DNA from: Laceyella sacchari
GTDB taxonomy: Bacteria; Bacillota; Bacilli; Thermoactinomycetales; Thermoactinomycetaceae
Direction of reading: 5' to 3'
DNA: 64,000 nucleotides
Assembly (NCBI RefSeq): GCF_004343255.1
Contig: NZ_SMDD01000003.1
Location: 124,001 to 188,000, forward strand
In this document: piece by piece, positions 37,014 through 44,405 of the stretch
How positions within the stretch are numbered: position 1 is the first letter of the stretch
Layout: every line of letters starts with the position of its first letter
Notes under the pieces: model-generated
Databases searched by the model: none
What the model saw: the letters and a program-made list of their open reading frames with translations, nothing else
Told to the model about the DNA's origin: nothing
Translations under genes and position numbers: made by a program

Positions 37014-37670
37014 TTATAAAATCGTCACGGCATGGATGCCGGGTAAGCTCCTGATTGCCGCTTGCACTTCTTCCTCCACTTTCTGATCTGTCTCGATAGA
37101 CATCAGTGCTTGGGAGCCTTTTTCTTTCCGCGACACTTGCATAAATCCGATGTTGATTTGATGTTTGGCCAATACAGTGGCCACACTGGCTACCGCTCCG
37201 TACTGGTCTTGGTGCAAAACGAGTAGCACAGGATCATTGCCTGACAACTTCAAGTCAAAACCGTTCAATTCGATGATCTCCATCTTGCCGCCGCCGATCG
37301 AGACACCCACCACTTCCACTTCGCCCTCTTCATCCTCCAAACGGATCCGCGCCGTATTGGGATGATCCGTCAGCTCTTCAGATTCCCGAAAAATGATCTC
37401 CATTCCTTCTTCCCGGGCAATGTCGAGCGATTGCACCATTCGTTTGTCAAAAGTATCAAAATCTAACAGTCCACCTGCCAGTGCAACATCGGTTCCATGC
37501 CCGCGGTAGGTTTTCGCAAACGATCCGTACAGCGTGATGATGGCGCGCTTGGGCTGGCGTCCGAAGATCGTCCTGGCCGCACGTCCGATTCTTGCCGCCC
37601 CGGCTGTGTGAGAACTTGAAGGACCAATCATAATGGGACCTATAATATCAAAAACAGTTCGGTACTTCAT
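37014..37670 (-). CDS. sdaAB: L-serine dehydratase beta subunit
   Basis: 218 residues. Starts with SVFDIIGPIMIGPSSSHTAGA-type sequence (here TVFDIIGPIMIGPSSSHTAGAAR), the conserved substrate-binding region. The C-terminal about 70 residues form an ACT domain (VLLVLHQDQYGAVASVATVLAKHQINIG), which binds serine in related enzymes. Works with sdaAA. Confidence 0.95.
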   Translation of the reverse strand: MKYRTVFDIIGPIMIGPSSSHTAGAARIGRAARTIFGRQPKRAIITLYGSFAKTYRGHGTDVALAGGLLDFDTFDKRMVQSLDIAREEGMEIIFRESEELTDHPNTARIRLEDEEGEVEVVGVSIGGGKMEIIELNGFDLKLSGNDPVLLVLHQDQYGAVASVATVLAKHQINIGFMQVSRKEKGSQALMSIETDQKVEEEVQAAIRSLPGIHAVTIL

Positions 37671-37696
37671 TTTTCCACCTCAATCACGACAGCAAG

Positions 37697-38566
37697 TTAA
37701 CTTTCCTCCACGGGAACCAGCAAACAACCGATGGTGCCTGGTCCCGCGTGGGTTCCAACAGCCGGTCCAAGATCGACAACGACCACTTCTTTGACATCGA
37801 ACAACTCTTTGACTTTTTCCAGCCAGATATCAGCTTGTTCTTTTTCATCGGCATGCAGGATCGCCGCAGAAACCGGTCCGGATGGCCCCTTCTCTTTCAA
37901 TATCTCAAACGCTTTGGCTTGCGCCTTGTTCTTCCCACGCGCCTTGTCGATCGCGTAAATCTCGCCTTCGTCATTGATTGAGATAATCGGCTTGATGTTT
38001 AAGAGCGAACCGACTAACGCTGACGCCTTCCCGATCCGGCCACCTTTTTGCAGATATTCCAAGGTATCGACCAATGCCACAAGTAATTGCTCCTCGCGCA
38101 AGCGCTGAACCAATTCTTGCAATTCGGCCAAAGAACGCCCCTGTTTCGCCGCCCGGGCCGCCATCACCACGAGCACGCCCAGCGCGTATGTCACTGCCCG
38201 GCTGTCAATCACCTCGATGCGGATATCGGGGTATTCCTCTTCAATCATCGATTTAGCCAACAACGCCGTTTGGAAAGTGCCGCTCATCTTGGACGAAATA
38301 TGGATCGACAAAATCTCCTTCGCCCCGGCTTCAATCGCTTCCCGATACGCCTCGGTGATCTCAACCGGAGACGGTTGCGAAGTCATCGGCAGATCCGGCG
38401 TGCTTTTCATCTTTTGATAAAACTGAGCGGGCGTGATCGTCACCCGATCCAAATACGATTCTCCCGCCACTTGAACTTTGACCGGAATGACCGTGACATC
38501 CAGCTCCTCGATCAGATGTTGCGGAATGTCGGCAGTGCTGTCACAAAAGACTTTCACATTTCCCAT
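37697..38566 (-). CDS. DegV family fatty-acid-binding protein (FakB-like)
   Basis: 289 residues. DegV/EDD fold: V-F-C-D-S-T-A-D-I-P at the start, then HISSKMSGTFQTA (about 93) and IEVIDSRAVTYALGVLVV (about 120), the usual fatty-acid-lining positions. DegV proteins bind a fatty acid and present it to FakA for phosphorylation. The gene sits directly downstream of fakA, supporting that pairing. ATG 38566 has GGGAGG. Confidence 0.93.
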   Translation of the reverse strand: MGNVKVFCDSTADIPQHLIEELDVTVIPVKVQVAGESYLDRVTITPAQFYQKMKSTPDLPMTSQPSPVEITEAYREAIEAGAKEILSIHISSKMSGTFQTALLAKSMIEEEYPDIRIEVIDSRAVTYALGVLVVMAARAAKQGRSLAELQELVQRLREEQLLVALVDTLEYLQKGGRIGKASALVGSLLNIKPIISINDEGEIYAIDKARGKNKAQAKAFEILKEKGPSGPVSAAILHADEKEQADIWLEKVKELFDVKEVVVVDLGPAVGTHAGPGTIGCLLVPVEES

Positions 38567-38585
38567 GCTGAGACCTCCCACAAGC

Positions 38586-40265
38586 TTATTCTACGGCGAA
38601 GAGATAGTAGTAAACCGGTTGCCCGCCTTCATGGACTTCTACTTCCACATCAGGATGTCTCTCCGCGATCGCTTTTTGAAGGGCTTCGGCTTGGTCCGCG
38701 GTCACATCTTGACCGTAGATGATCGTCACCACATCCGCCCCTTCACCGATCATCCGCGTCACCAATTCCACCGCCGTTTCGGTCACTTCCTGGCCGACCA
38801 GCTCGATCTTGCCTTCGCGGATTCCAAGGTAGTCACCTTTTTTGATCTCATGCCCGTTCAGCTTGGAATCGCGGATGGCGTAAGTAAGCTCACCCGATTG
38901 CACCGCTTGGTACGCTTCCCGCATACGCTCTTCATTGGCAGCCGGCTCTGCATCGGCATCAAAGGCCAATAAAGCGGACAAGCCTTGCGGAATGGTGCGC
39001 GTCGGCAGCACGGTCACTGGTGTGTCAACCACTTCGCCTGCTTGCTCTGCCGTCAAAATGATGTTCTTGTTGTTGGGCAGGATGATGACATGCTCCGCAT
39101 TGATACGGCGGATTGCTTTGACAATCTCCTCTGTCGAAGGGTTCATCGTCTGACCGCCTTCAATCACCACATCTACTTGCAGCGAACGGAAGATGTCAGC
39201 AATCCCCGGGCCTGCCGCCACGGCCACAATGCCGTACTTTTTGTCCGGCGCAGCTTTTGGCGCAGGTTTGGCTGCTGGTGCTTCGCCGGCCGCTGCTGCG
39301 TGTTGTTCACGCATGTTGTCGATTTTGATCCGTGTCAAATCCCCATATGCCATGGCGCAGTTGAGGGCATCCCCCGGAAACTCCGCATGGATATGTACTT
39401 TTACCAATTCTTCGTCAGATACAACCAGTAGCGAGTCGCCAAACTGGCCGATTTCGTTGCGAAACACCTCTTCGTCGAACGGTTTGGTTTCGCGGCGGTC
39501 GGTTTTCAGATTAATGATAAATTCCGTGCAGTAGCCGTGTTCGATTTCCGATGGATCGATCTTGGCCTGGAAATTCTCATGCGCCATCGAAGCCAGTGTA
39601 TCCAGATCGGGCAACGCGGAAACTTCGGTAGCTTCAGCCGTTACTTGTCCGGAAAGGGCAGCAAACATCCCTTCATAAATAAAGACCAGCCCCTGACCGC
39701 CGGCGTCGACAACCCCTGTCGTCTTCAGCACGGGCAACATGTCCGGCGTCCGCGCCAGTGTCCGCTTGGCTTCATTTAACACCGTTTCCAAGATCACCAA
39801 CGGATCTTCAGTGCCCCAAGACCGCTTCATCCCCGCATCGGCAGCCTCGCGCGCCACCGTCAAAATGGTCCCTTCAACGGGTTTGATCACGGCTTTGTAA
39901 GCCGTCTCCACCCCACGTTGAAACGCGTCGGCCAGTTGGCGGGCGTTAATCCGCTCCTTATCGGCAACTGCTTTGGAGAAGCCGCGGAACAACTGGGACA
40001 AAATCACGCCCGAGTTGCCGCGCGCACCCATCAAGAGCCCCCGAGAAAGCGCTTCCGCCAGCTTACCCACGGTCTCAGCCGTGGCAGATTTCTCCATTTC
40101 CTGCACACCGGAAGTGATGGTCAGGTTCATGTTGGTTCCCGTATCCCCATCCGGCACAGGGAAAACGTTCAGGGCATTCACCGTTTCCACATTATTATTC
40201 AAGCTACGCGCACCGGCGCGCATCATCTGTAAAAACATTGTTGCGTCAATAAATTGCTGTCCCAA
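38586..40265 (-). CDS. fakA: Fatty acid kinase FakA (YloV)
   Basis: 559 residues. The N-terminal DAK2 (DhaL-like) domain has NVFPVPDGDTGTNMNLT (about 32-48) and the G-A-R-G-N-S-G-V-I-L-S motif (about 96), the Mg/ATP site. A middle linker is Ala/Pro-rich (about 325-345). The C-terminal EDD-like domain binds FakB-type partners. Phosphorylates fatty acid held by FakB, producing acyl-phosphate for PlsY, so it joins exogenous fatty acids to the PlsX route encoded nearby. Confidence 0.95.
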   Translation of the reverse strand: MGQQFIDATMFLQMMRAGARSLNNNVETVNALNVFPVPDGDTGTNMNLTITSGVQEMEKSATAETVGKLAEALSRGLLMGARGNSGVILSQLFRGFSKAVADKERINARQLADAFQRGVETAYKAVIKPVEGTILTVAREAADAGMKRSWGTEDPLVILETVLNEAKRTLARTPDMLPVLKTTGVVDAGGQGLVFIYEGMFAALSGQVTAEATEVSALPDLDTLASMAHENFQAKIDPSEIEHGYCTEFIINLKTDRRETKPFDEEVFRNEIGQFGDSLLVVSDEELVKVHIHAEFPGDALNCAMAYGDLTRIKIDNMREQHAAAAGEAPAAKPAPKAAPDKKYGIVAVAAGPGIADIFRSLQVDVVIEGGQTMNPSTEEIVKAIRRINAEHVIILPNNKNIILTAEQAGEVVDTPVTVLPTRTIPQGLSALLAFDADAEPAANEERMREAYQAVQSGELTYAIRDSKLNGHEIKKGDYLGIREGKIELVGQEVTETAVELVTRMIGEGADVVTIIYGQDVTADQAEALQKAIAERHPDVEVEVHEGGQPVYYYLFAVE

Positions 40266-40277
40266 CAGTGTTCCTCC

Positions 40278-40643
40278 TTAATCCTCATTCACCAGCCGCA
40301 CACCCTGTACAAAGATGTTGACTTGATTCACCTTGAGTCCAATCATTTGGTCAAGGGTATATCTCACTTTTGATTGAACGTTGTGAGCCACTTCCGAAAT
40401 CTTGGTGCCGTAGCCGACAATAATATGCATGTCGATCACGATTTCACCGTGTTCCGAACGCACTTCAATCCCTTTGCTCAAGTTTTCCCGTCTCAGCAGT
40501 TCAGTGATTCCGTCCTTCAGTTGACTGCGCGAAGCCATGCCAACAAGACCGTAGCAATCCATCGCAGCAATGCCCGCTACCGTCGCAATCACTTCATTGG
40601 CCACTTCGATTTGTCCATATTGCGTGGAAACTTCTAAGCTCAT
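40278..40643 (-). CDS. yloU: Asp23/YloU family envelope stress protein
   Basis: 121 residues of Asp23/Gls24 type: I-A-V-A-N-E-V-I-A-T-V-A-G-I-A-A-M-D-C-Y-G start, and Y-T-L-D-Q-M-I-G-L-K-V-N-Q-V-N-I-F-V-Q-G-V near the end. Family members gather at the membrane and respond to envelope stress. Always next to fakA. Possible TTGACA at 40698-40703 upstream, though the -10 is poor. Confidence 0.93.
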   Translation of the reverse strand: MSLEVSTQYGQIEVANEVIATVAGIAAMDCYGLVGMASRSQLKDGITELLRRENLSKGIEVRSEHGEIVIDMHIIVGYGTKISEVAHNVQSKVRYTLDQMIGLKVNQVNIFVQGVRLVNED

Positions 40644-40753
40644 ACATATTCCTCCCGAAGTGAGGTTTCTTTGCTAACTAGAACAATTGTACAATACTGT
40701 CAAGATGATTTAAAGGATAACAACACATTCATGATACTGAACTCTTCTGCACC

Positions 40754-40782
40754 TTGCAAGTAAAGAAGAGGTATGCTACAAT
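40754..40782 (+). promoter_or_regulatory. Strong SigA promoter of rpmB
   Basis: TTGCAA (40754-40759), a 17-base spacer, then TGC-TACAAT (-10 at 40777-40782) with extended TG. It predicts transcription from about 40789, leaving a leader of roughly 300 bases. Confidence 0.82.
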
Positions 40783-40788
40783 GTGCTG

Positions 40789-41088
40789 GTGTTTAGTCCT
40801 TATCGAACGGATGAAGGAAGTCGGCTGGACAAAGCGGTAAACTATACTGCCAGTCCGGCACCTTTCCGATGACAATGAAATCCGTGGCACCGCTGGGCCG
40901 GCGGAGTGCGCTTGGGTCGCCCTTCCATCGAAGCGGTCACTCAAGAATCCCCAGTCTTCCATTATGGGGAAAGGCCATCAGCATGACGCAGGAAGATGGA
41001 CGATCCTGCCATTTTCGTTGGGGCTTCCCACTGGATCCTATCCATCCCCGGAAGCCTTTCGCACGAAAGACAGAGGAGGTGCAGAAGA
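40789..41088 (+). ncRNA. Long structured leader of rpmB (candidate cis-regulatory RNA)
   Basis: No convincing reading frame fills this stretch, but hairpins do: 40808-40868 (long, three-part stem), 40887-40909, 40911-40945, 40949-40969, 40988-41009, and 41022-41056 (perfect GGCTTCC/GGAAGCC). The last ends about 20 bases before the GGAGGT ribosome site. The arrangement is that of a riboswitch or ribosomal-protein autoregulatory leader. I do not recognise a known class: T-box, SAM, FMN, TPP, cobalamin and SRP cores were compared and did not fit. The boundaries depend on the predicted promoter. Confidence 0.5.
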
Positions 41089-41277
41089 ATGGCTCGCGTA
41101 TGTTATATTACTGGCAAAAAAGGACGTACCGGAAATAAAGTTAGCCACTCCAACCGCAAAACCAAAAAGAAATGGGGAGCAAACGTACAAAAAGTGCGTA
41201 TCCTCGTTGATGGCAAACCAAAACGCGTATATGTGAGCACCCGTGCTCTCAAATCCGGCTTGGTCACCCGCGTGTAA
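41089..41277 (+). CDS. rpmB: 50S ribosomal protein L28
   Basis: 62 residues, [11 protein letters not shown] start and [22 protein letters not shown] core. The ATG has GGAGGT eight bases upstream. Only one cysteine is near the start, so it lacks the full zinc-binding set of C+ forms. It is divergent from yloU and convergent with spoVM, as in Bacillus. Confidence 0.97.
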   Translation: MARVCYITGKKGRTGNKVSHSNRKTKKKWGANVQKVRILVDGKPKRVYVSTRALKSGLVTRV

Positions 41278-41285
41278 AGCCAAAA

Positions 41286-41320
41286 GAAAAAGCACCTCAC
41301 CGGGTGCTTTTTTTGTTTTT
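41286..41320 (+). terminator. Terminator of rpmB
   Basis: AAAGCACC / GGTGCTTT with a long U-tail (TTTTGTTTTT), nine bases after the rpmB stop. May also act on spoVM. Confidence 0.9.
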
Positions 41321-41341
41321 GCAACAACTGGGGGTTGATGC

Positions 41342-41422
41342 TCAGTCTTTCTTCAACATGCCTAATATCGCTTTGACGACGCCGCCTAGAAACTTGGGCA
41401 GCTTGATGGTATAGAAACGCAA
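41342..41422 (-). CDS. spoVM: Spore coat morphogenesis peptide SpoVM
   Basis: 26 residues, too short for usual gene calling. Reads M-R-F-Y-T-I-K-L-P-K-F-L-G-G-V-V-K-A, nearly the same as B. subtilis SpoVM (F-Y-T-I-K-L-P-K-F-L-G-G). It forms an amphipathic helix that senses positive membrane curvature and anchors SpoIVA on the forespore. It begins with TTG; GGGGTGAG lies 6-8 bases upstream. Position between rpmB and thiN agrees with Bacillus. Confidence 0.95.
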   Translation of the reverse strand: MRFYTIKLPKFLGGVVKAILGMLKKD

Positions 41423-41444
41423 CGTTCTCACCCCTTAACCGTCC

Positions 41445-41459
41445 CGGTCGAATCGACCG
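41445..41459. other. Hairpin upstream of spoVM
   Basis: CGGTCG-AAT-CGACCG, about 25 bases before the TTG start. Might mark the transcript 5' leader. Confidence 0.4.
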
Positions 41460-41520
41460 CGATACATGTCATCAACTTATTTATATTCTATAGGGTGAAA
41501 ATGGTACCTAGAACAGGGAA

Positions 41521-42186
41521 TTAAGGGACGAGCCCTTCCCTGCTCTCCACCACCAAAAGCTTCCCTGCTTGGATCGCCACCATCGCTTCGGCGTCGCTCC
41601 ATTCATTGCTGATCCCCCTGCTCTCGATGCGATGCAGGGTTTCGCTGTGCAACGGATATTTCAACCCGACCGTCCGCACGCCCTGCACCTCTTTCGTCAG
41701 CGGAATCAATGACACGTACTGAAAACCTTGCCGTGGGAGGGAGAGTCGGCCCGGTCCGACCAACAAGCGGATGCGGTTGGTGCGGTGGAGCAACACGCCG
41801 CCGACACCCTGCTCCGCCAACCACTCCAACAAAGTGATGTTGGCCAACATGTGATCATATCGCTGGCCGCCGAGCGCCCCCAAGATCCGCACTTCATCCG
41901 GTTCTCGCTCCACGGCTTTGATCAGCGCGAAATGCAAATCGGTCACCGCTTTTTCCGCCGGCAATGCTTCTGTCGGCACCTTTAGCCGGGCCAATTCGCC
42001 CACGAATCCGCGACCCGTCGTATCAAAATCACCCACCGCCAAGTGTGGTTTCATTCCCATCCGCAATAAAGCTTGTGCTCCCGCATCTGCCGTGATCACA
42101 AATCCCGGTTCCACTTGGATGGCCATCAATTCTTCCTCGGTCACCTCGCCCCCCGCGACCACATAAACCATCGGTTGCCGAGACAA
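41521..42186 (-). CDS. thiN: Thiamine pyrophosphokinase
   Basis: 221 residues. Transfers pyrophosphate to thiamine, making TPP. Has ITADAGAQALLRMGMKPHLAVGDFDT (about 31-56), LPAEKAVTDLHFAL (about 78), and GALGGQRYDHMLANI (about 105), the three usual motifs. Begins with TTG (GGAGGGG eight bases upstream). Three bases from thiT, so uptake and activation of thiamine are co-expressed. Confidence 0.95.
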   Translation of the reverse strand: MSRQPMVYVVAGGEVTEEELMAIQVEPGFVITADAGAQALLRMGMKPHLAVGDFDTTGRGFVGELARLKVPTEALPAEKAVTDLHFALIKAVEREPDEVRILGALGGQRYDHMLANITLLEWLAEQGVGGVLLHRTNRIRLLVGPGRLSLPRQGFQYVSLIPLTKEVQGVRTVGLKYPLHSETLHRIESRGISNEWSDAEAMVAIQAGKLLVVESREGLVP

Positions 42187-42189
42187 ACC

Positions 42190-42750
42190 TCATCCCCTCC
42201 GTTCACGACGCCACAATAGCTGAGGGGCAGTCCAATACACGCCACCACAAACAGCAAGCGTGATCAGCACTTCCGGTACCATAAACGTGGCGTTGTAACC
42301 AAGCGAATACAACAGCACCGGCTGGTTACCCGCATACTCGCTGAAAAAAACGACCCCTGACGCGACATGGGCCAAATAACGAATGCCTCCAGCCACCAAC
42401 ACGCCTAAACCGATCAGCCATAATTGCCGTTGGCGGGAACGCCCCTCGCTAAGCCGCACCCACCCGGCCAGGCCAACGGCGGCAAACGCAATCGGATAAT
42501 CGAGCGCGGCCTGCACTGGGTGGACAACCGTTCCACCTAAAGCGATCAACAATGCCCCCGTCAACAGGCCGCACATCAGTCCGGGTTTCACTCCACGACG
42601 AAACGCCACCGCCACAATGGGCACCATTGAGAGGGTAATCGATCCCCCGTTGGGCCACAATTGAAACGGCGTCAAGTGGTTGAAGACAATCGCAATGGCA
42701 GCCATGATGGCCACTTCCACCATACTGACTAAACGTTGTCCTTGTCTCAT
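42190..42750 (-). CDS. thiT: Thiamine ECF transporter S component ThiT
   Basis: 186 residues with about six membrane segments. Typical ThiT features: L-T-P-F-Q-L-W-P-N-G-G-S-I-T-L-S-M-V-P-I near residue 30, the thiamine-site loop, and R-Y-L-A-H-V-A-S-G-V-V-F-F-S-E-Y-A (about 120). Binds thiamine and works with EcfAA'T, not encoded here. No TPP riboswitch was seen in the 65 bases upstream. Confidence 0.94.
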   Translation of the reverse strand: MRQGQRLVSMVEVAIMAAIAIVFNHLTPFQLWPNGGSITLSMVPIVAVAFRRGVKPGLMCGLLTGALLIALGGTVVHPVQAALDYPIAFAAVGLAGWVRLSEGRSRQRQLWLIGLGVLVAGGIRYLAHVASGVVFFSEYAGNQPVLLYSLGYNATFMVPEVLITLAVCGGVYWTAPQLLWRRERRG

Positions 42751-42815
42751 GCTGTTACCGTCTCCTTCTTTATGCCATAGGACGGGTTATCCTACTCAAA
42801 CCAAACAAAAAAGCG

Positions 42816-43490
42816 TCAGCCACGACTGTACGCCCGCTCGCCCGCCTCCCGGATAGCAACCATCGCTACTTGGCGATCCGCTTGTCCAAATACCGCTGAC
42901 CCGGCGACCAAGACATTGGCACCCGCTTGAGCGACGAGTGCCGCCGTTTGTGCATTGATTCCGCCATCCACTTCCACATCGACATGAGACAAGCTGCGCT
43001 CAACCAGCAATCTGCGGACTTGTCCGATCTTGTCCAACACGCTGGAGATGAACTTCTGACCACCAAACCCCGGATTGACGGTCATGAGTAAGACCAAATC
43101 CACATCTGGTAGAATCGGCTCGATGAGCGAAACGGGCGTCGCTGGATTGATAACCACACCTGCCTTGGCACCCAGCTCCTTGATGCGGTATACGGTGCGA
43201 TGTAAATGGGGACAAGCTTCCTGGTGCACTGACACCACATCCGCACCGCTTTTGACAAAAGCTTCGATATAGTGATCCGGATCGTTAATCATCAGATGAA
43301 CATCCAGTGGCAGGCGAGTATGGGGCCGGATTGCCTCCACCACCACCGGACCCAAGGTGATGTTGGGCACAAACCGGCCATCCATCACATCGACATGAAT
43401 CCAATCGGCGCCAGCCTGTTCCGCTTCCCTGACCTCATCTCCCAGCCGCGCGAAATCGGCCGACAATATCGATGGGGCTATTTTAATCAT
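42816..43490 (-). CDS. rpe: Ribulose-phosphate 3-epimerase
   Basis: 224 residues, TIM barrel of the pentose-phosphate pathway. [11 protein letters not shown] at the start, [10 protein letters not shown] (about 36), [14 protein letters not shown] and V-D-G-G-I. ATG 43490 has AAGGAGG. Immediately after rsgA. Confidence 0.97.
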   Translation of the reverse strand: MIKIAPSILSADFARLGDEVREAEQAGADWIHVDVMDGRFVPNITLGPVVVEAIRPHTRLPLDVHLMINDPDHYIEAFVKSGADVVSVHQEACPHLHRTVYRIKELGAKAGVVINPATPVSLIEPILPDVDLVLLMTVNPGFGGQKFISSVLDKIGQVRRLLVERSLSHVDVEVDGGINAQTAALVAQAGANVLVAGSAVFGQADRQVAMVAIREAGERAYSRG

Positions 43491-43492
43491 GC

Positions 43493-44383
43493 TCAATACC
43501 TCCTTAAAAGCGCTTCTTTGATCTCATTCATAAACGTTTCGTAATGCTGGTAACGATCCGGATGGATCTCCCCGTTTAAAAGCGCCTCTTTCACTTCGCA
43601 CCCCGGTTCGTTCAGATGGAGACAGCCCCGAAATCGACACGCTTCCGCCCGTTCGCGCATTTCCGGGAAGCAGGCGCCCAGATCGGTGGGTTCCATCCCC
43701 TGAAACGCCAATTGGCTGAATCCGGGGGTGTCGGCCACCTGTCCGCCGCTGTCAAGCGGCAACAGCTCCACTTGTCGCGTCGTATGGCGGCCCCGCCCCA
43801 GCTTCTTGCTCACCGAACCTGTCTCCAATCGCCGACCCGGCAACAGCTGATTGAGCAGAGAGGATTTGCCCACACCCGACTGCCCTGCAAACACAGACAC
43901 TTTCCCCGCCAACCGTTCCCGAACCTCATCCAGCCCTTCGCCGGTATGAATGCTGGTGGCAACCACCGGATATCCAGCTGCATGATAAATCTCTCTCACT
44001 CGTTCAATCTCGCTCTCATCTTCAATCAAATCCCGCTTGGTCATCACAATCACAATGTCCAATCCTTCCCGCTCCGCATGCACCAGAAACCGGTCTACCG
44101 GCATCTGTTGAAAATGCGGTTCACGAAGGGAACAAACGACGATCGCCTGATCCACATTGGCGATGGGTGGGCGTGTCAATTCAGAATAACGGGGTTGGAC
44201 GGAGGTCACAACGCCTTCGTCCAACCCCGTCACGTCATACTCAACGAAATCGCCCACCAGCGGAGTCAGTTTTTTCTTTTCAAATTTGAACACGCCGCGC
44301 GCCCGGCATTGAAACACTTCCCCCGTCTCCGAGCGCACATAGTAAAATCCACTGATCGCTTTGACGATTTGCCCTGCCGGCAT
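43493..44383 (-). CDS. rsgA: Ribosome small-subunit GTPase RsgA (CpgA)
   Basis: 296 residues. OB fold at the N-terminus; a permuted GTPase (MTKRDLI about 115, [17 protein letters not shown] about 170, DTPGF); and a C-terminal zinc knuckle C-x6-C-x-H-x6-C in [14 protein letters not shown]. It works in late 30S assembly. In B. subtilis it is a PrkC substrate, and prkC is next door. Confidence 0.96.
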   Translation of the reverse strand: MPAGQIVKAISGFYYVRSETGEVFQCRARGVFKFEKKKLTPLVGDFVEYDVTGLDEGVVTSVQPRYSELTRPPIANVDQAIVVCSLREPHFQQMPVDRFLVHAEREGLDIVIVMTKRDLIEDESEIERVREIYHAAGYPVVATSIHTGEGLDEVRERLAGKVSVFAGQSGVGKSSLLNQLLPGRRLETGSVSKKLGRGRHTTRQVELLPLDSGGQVADTPGFSQLAFQGMEPTDLGACFPEMRERAEACRFRGCLHLNEPGCEVKEALLNGEIHPDRYQHYETFMNEIKEALLRRY

Positions 44384-44405
44384 ATAGGACCTCCTTTTTA
44401 CCGTA

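Noticed and set aside
40795-40830. CTTATCGAACGGATGAAGG resembling the 5' part of a SAM-I riboswitch
   Set aside because: The other conserved SAM-I elements (GAAACC, GGCAACC and the closing stem) are absent.
40880-40895. GTGGCACCGC in the rpmB leader resembling the T-box core (TGGNACC)
   Set aside because: Only about 90 bases separate it from the predicted start, too few for a stem I with a specifier. No terminator follows, and L28 is not a T-box target. It is best read as part of a local hairpin.
41521-42815. Expected TPP riboswitch before thiT-thiN
   Set aside because: Only about 65 bases lie between rpe and thiT and none of the TPP (THI) core is present.
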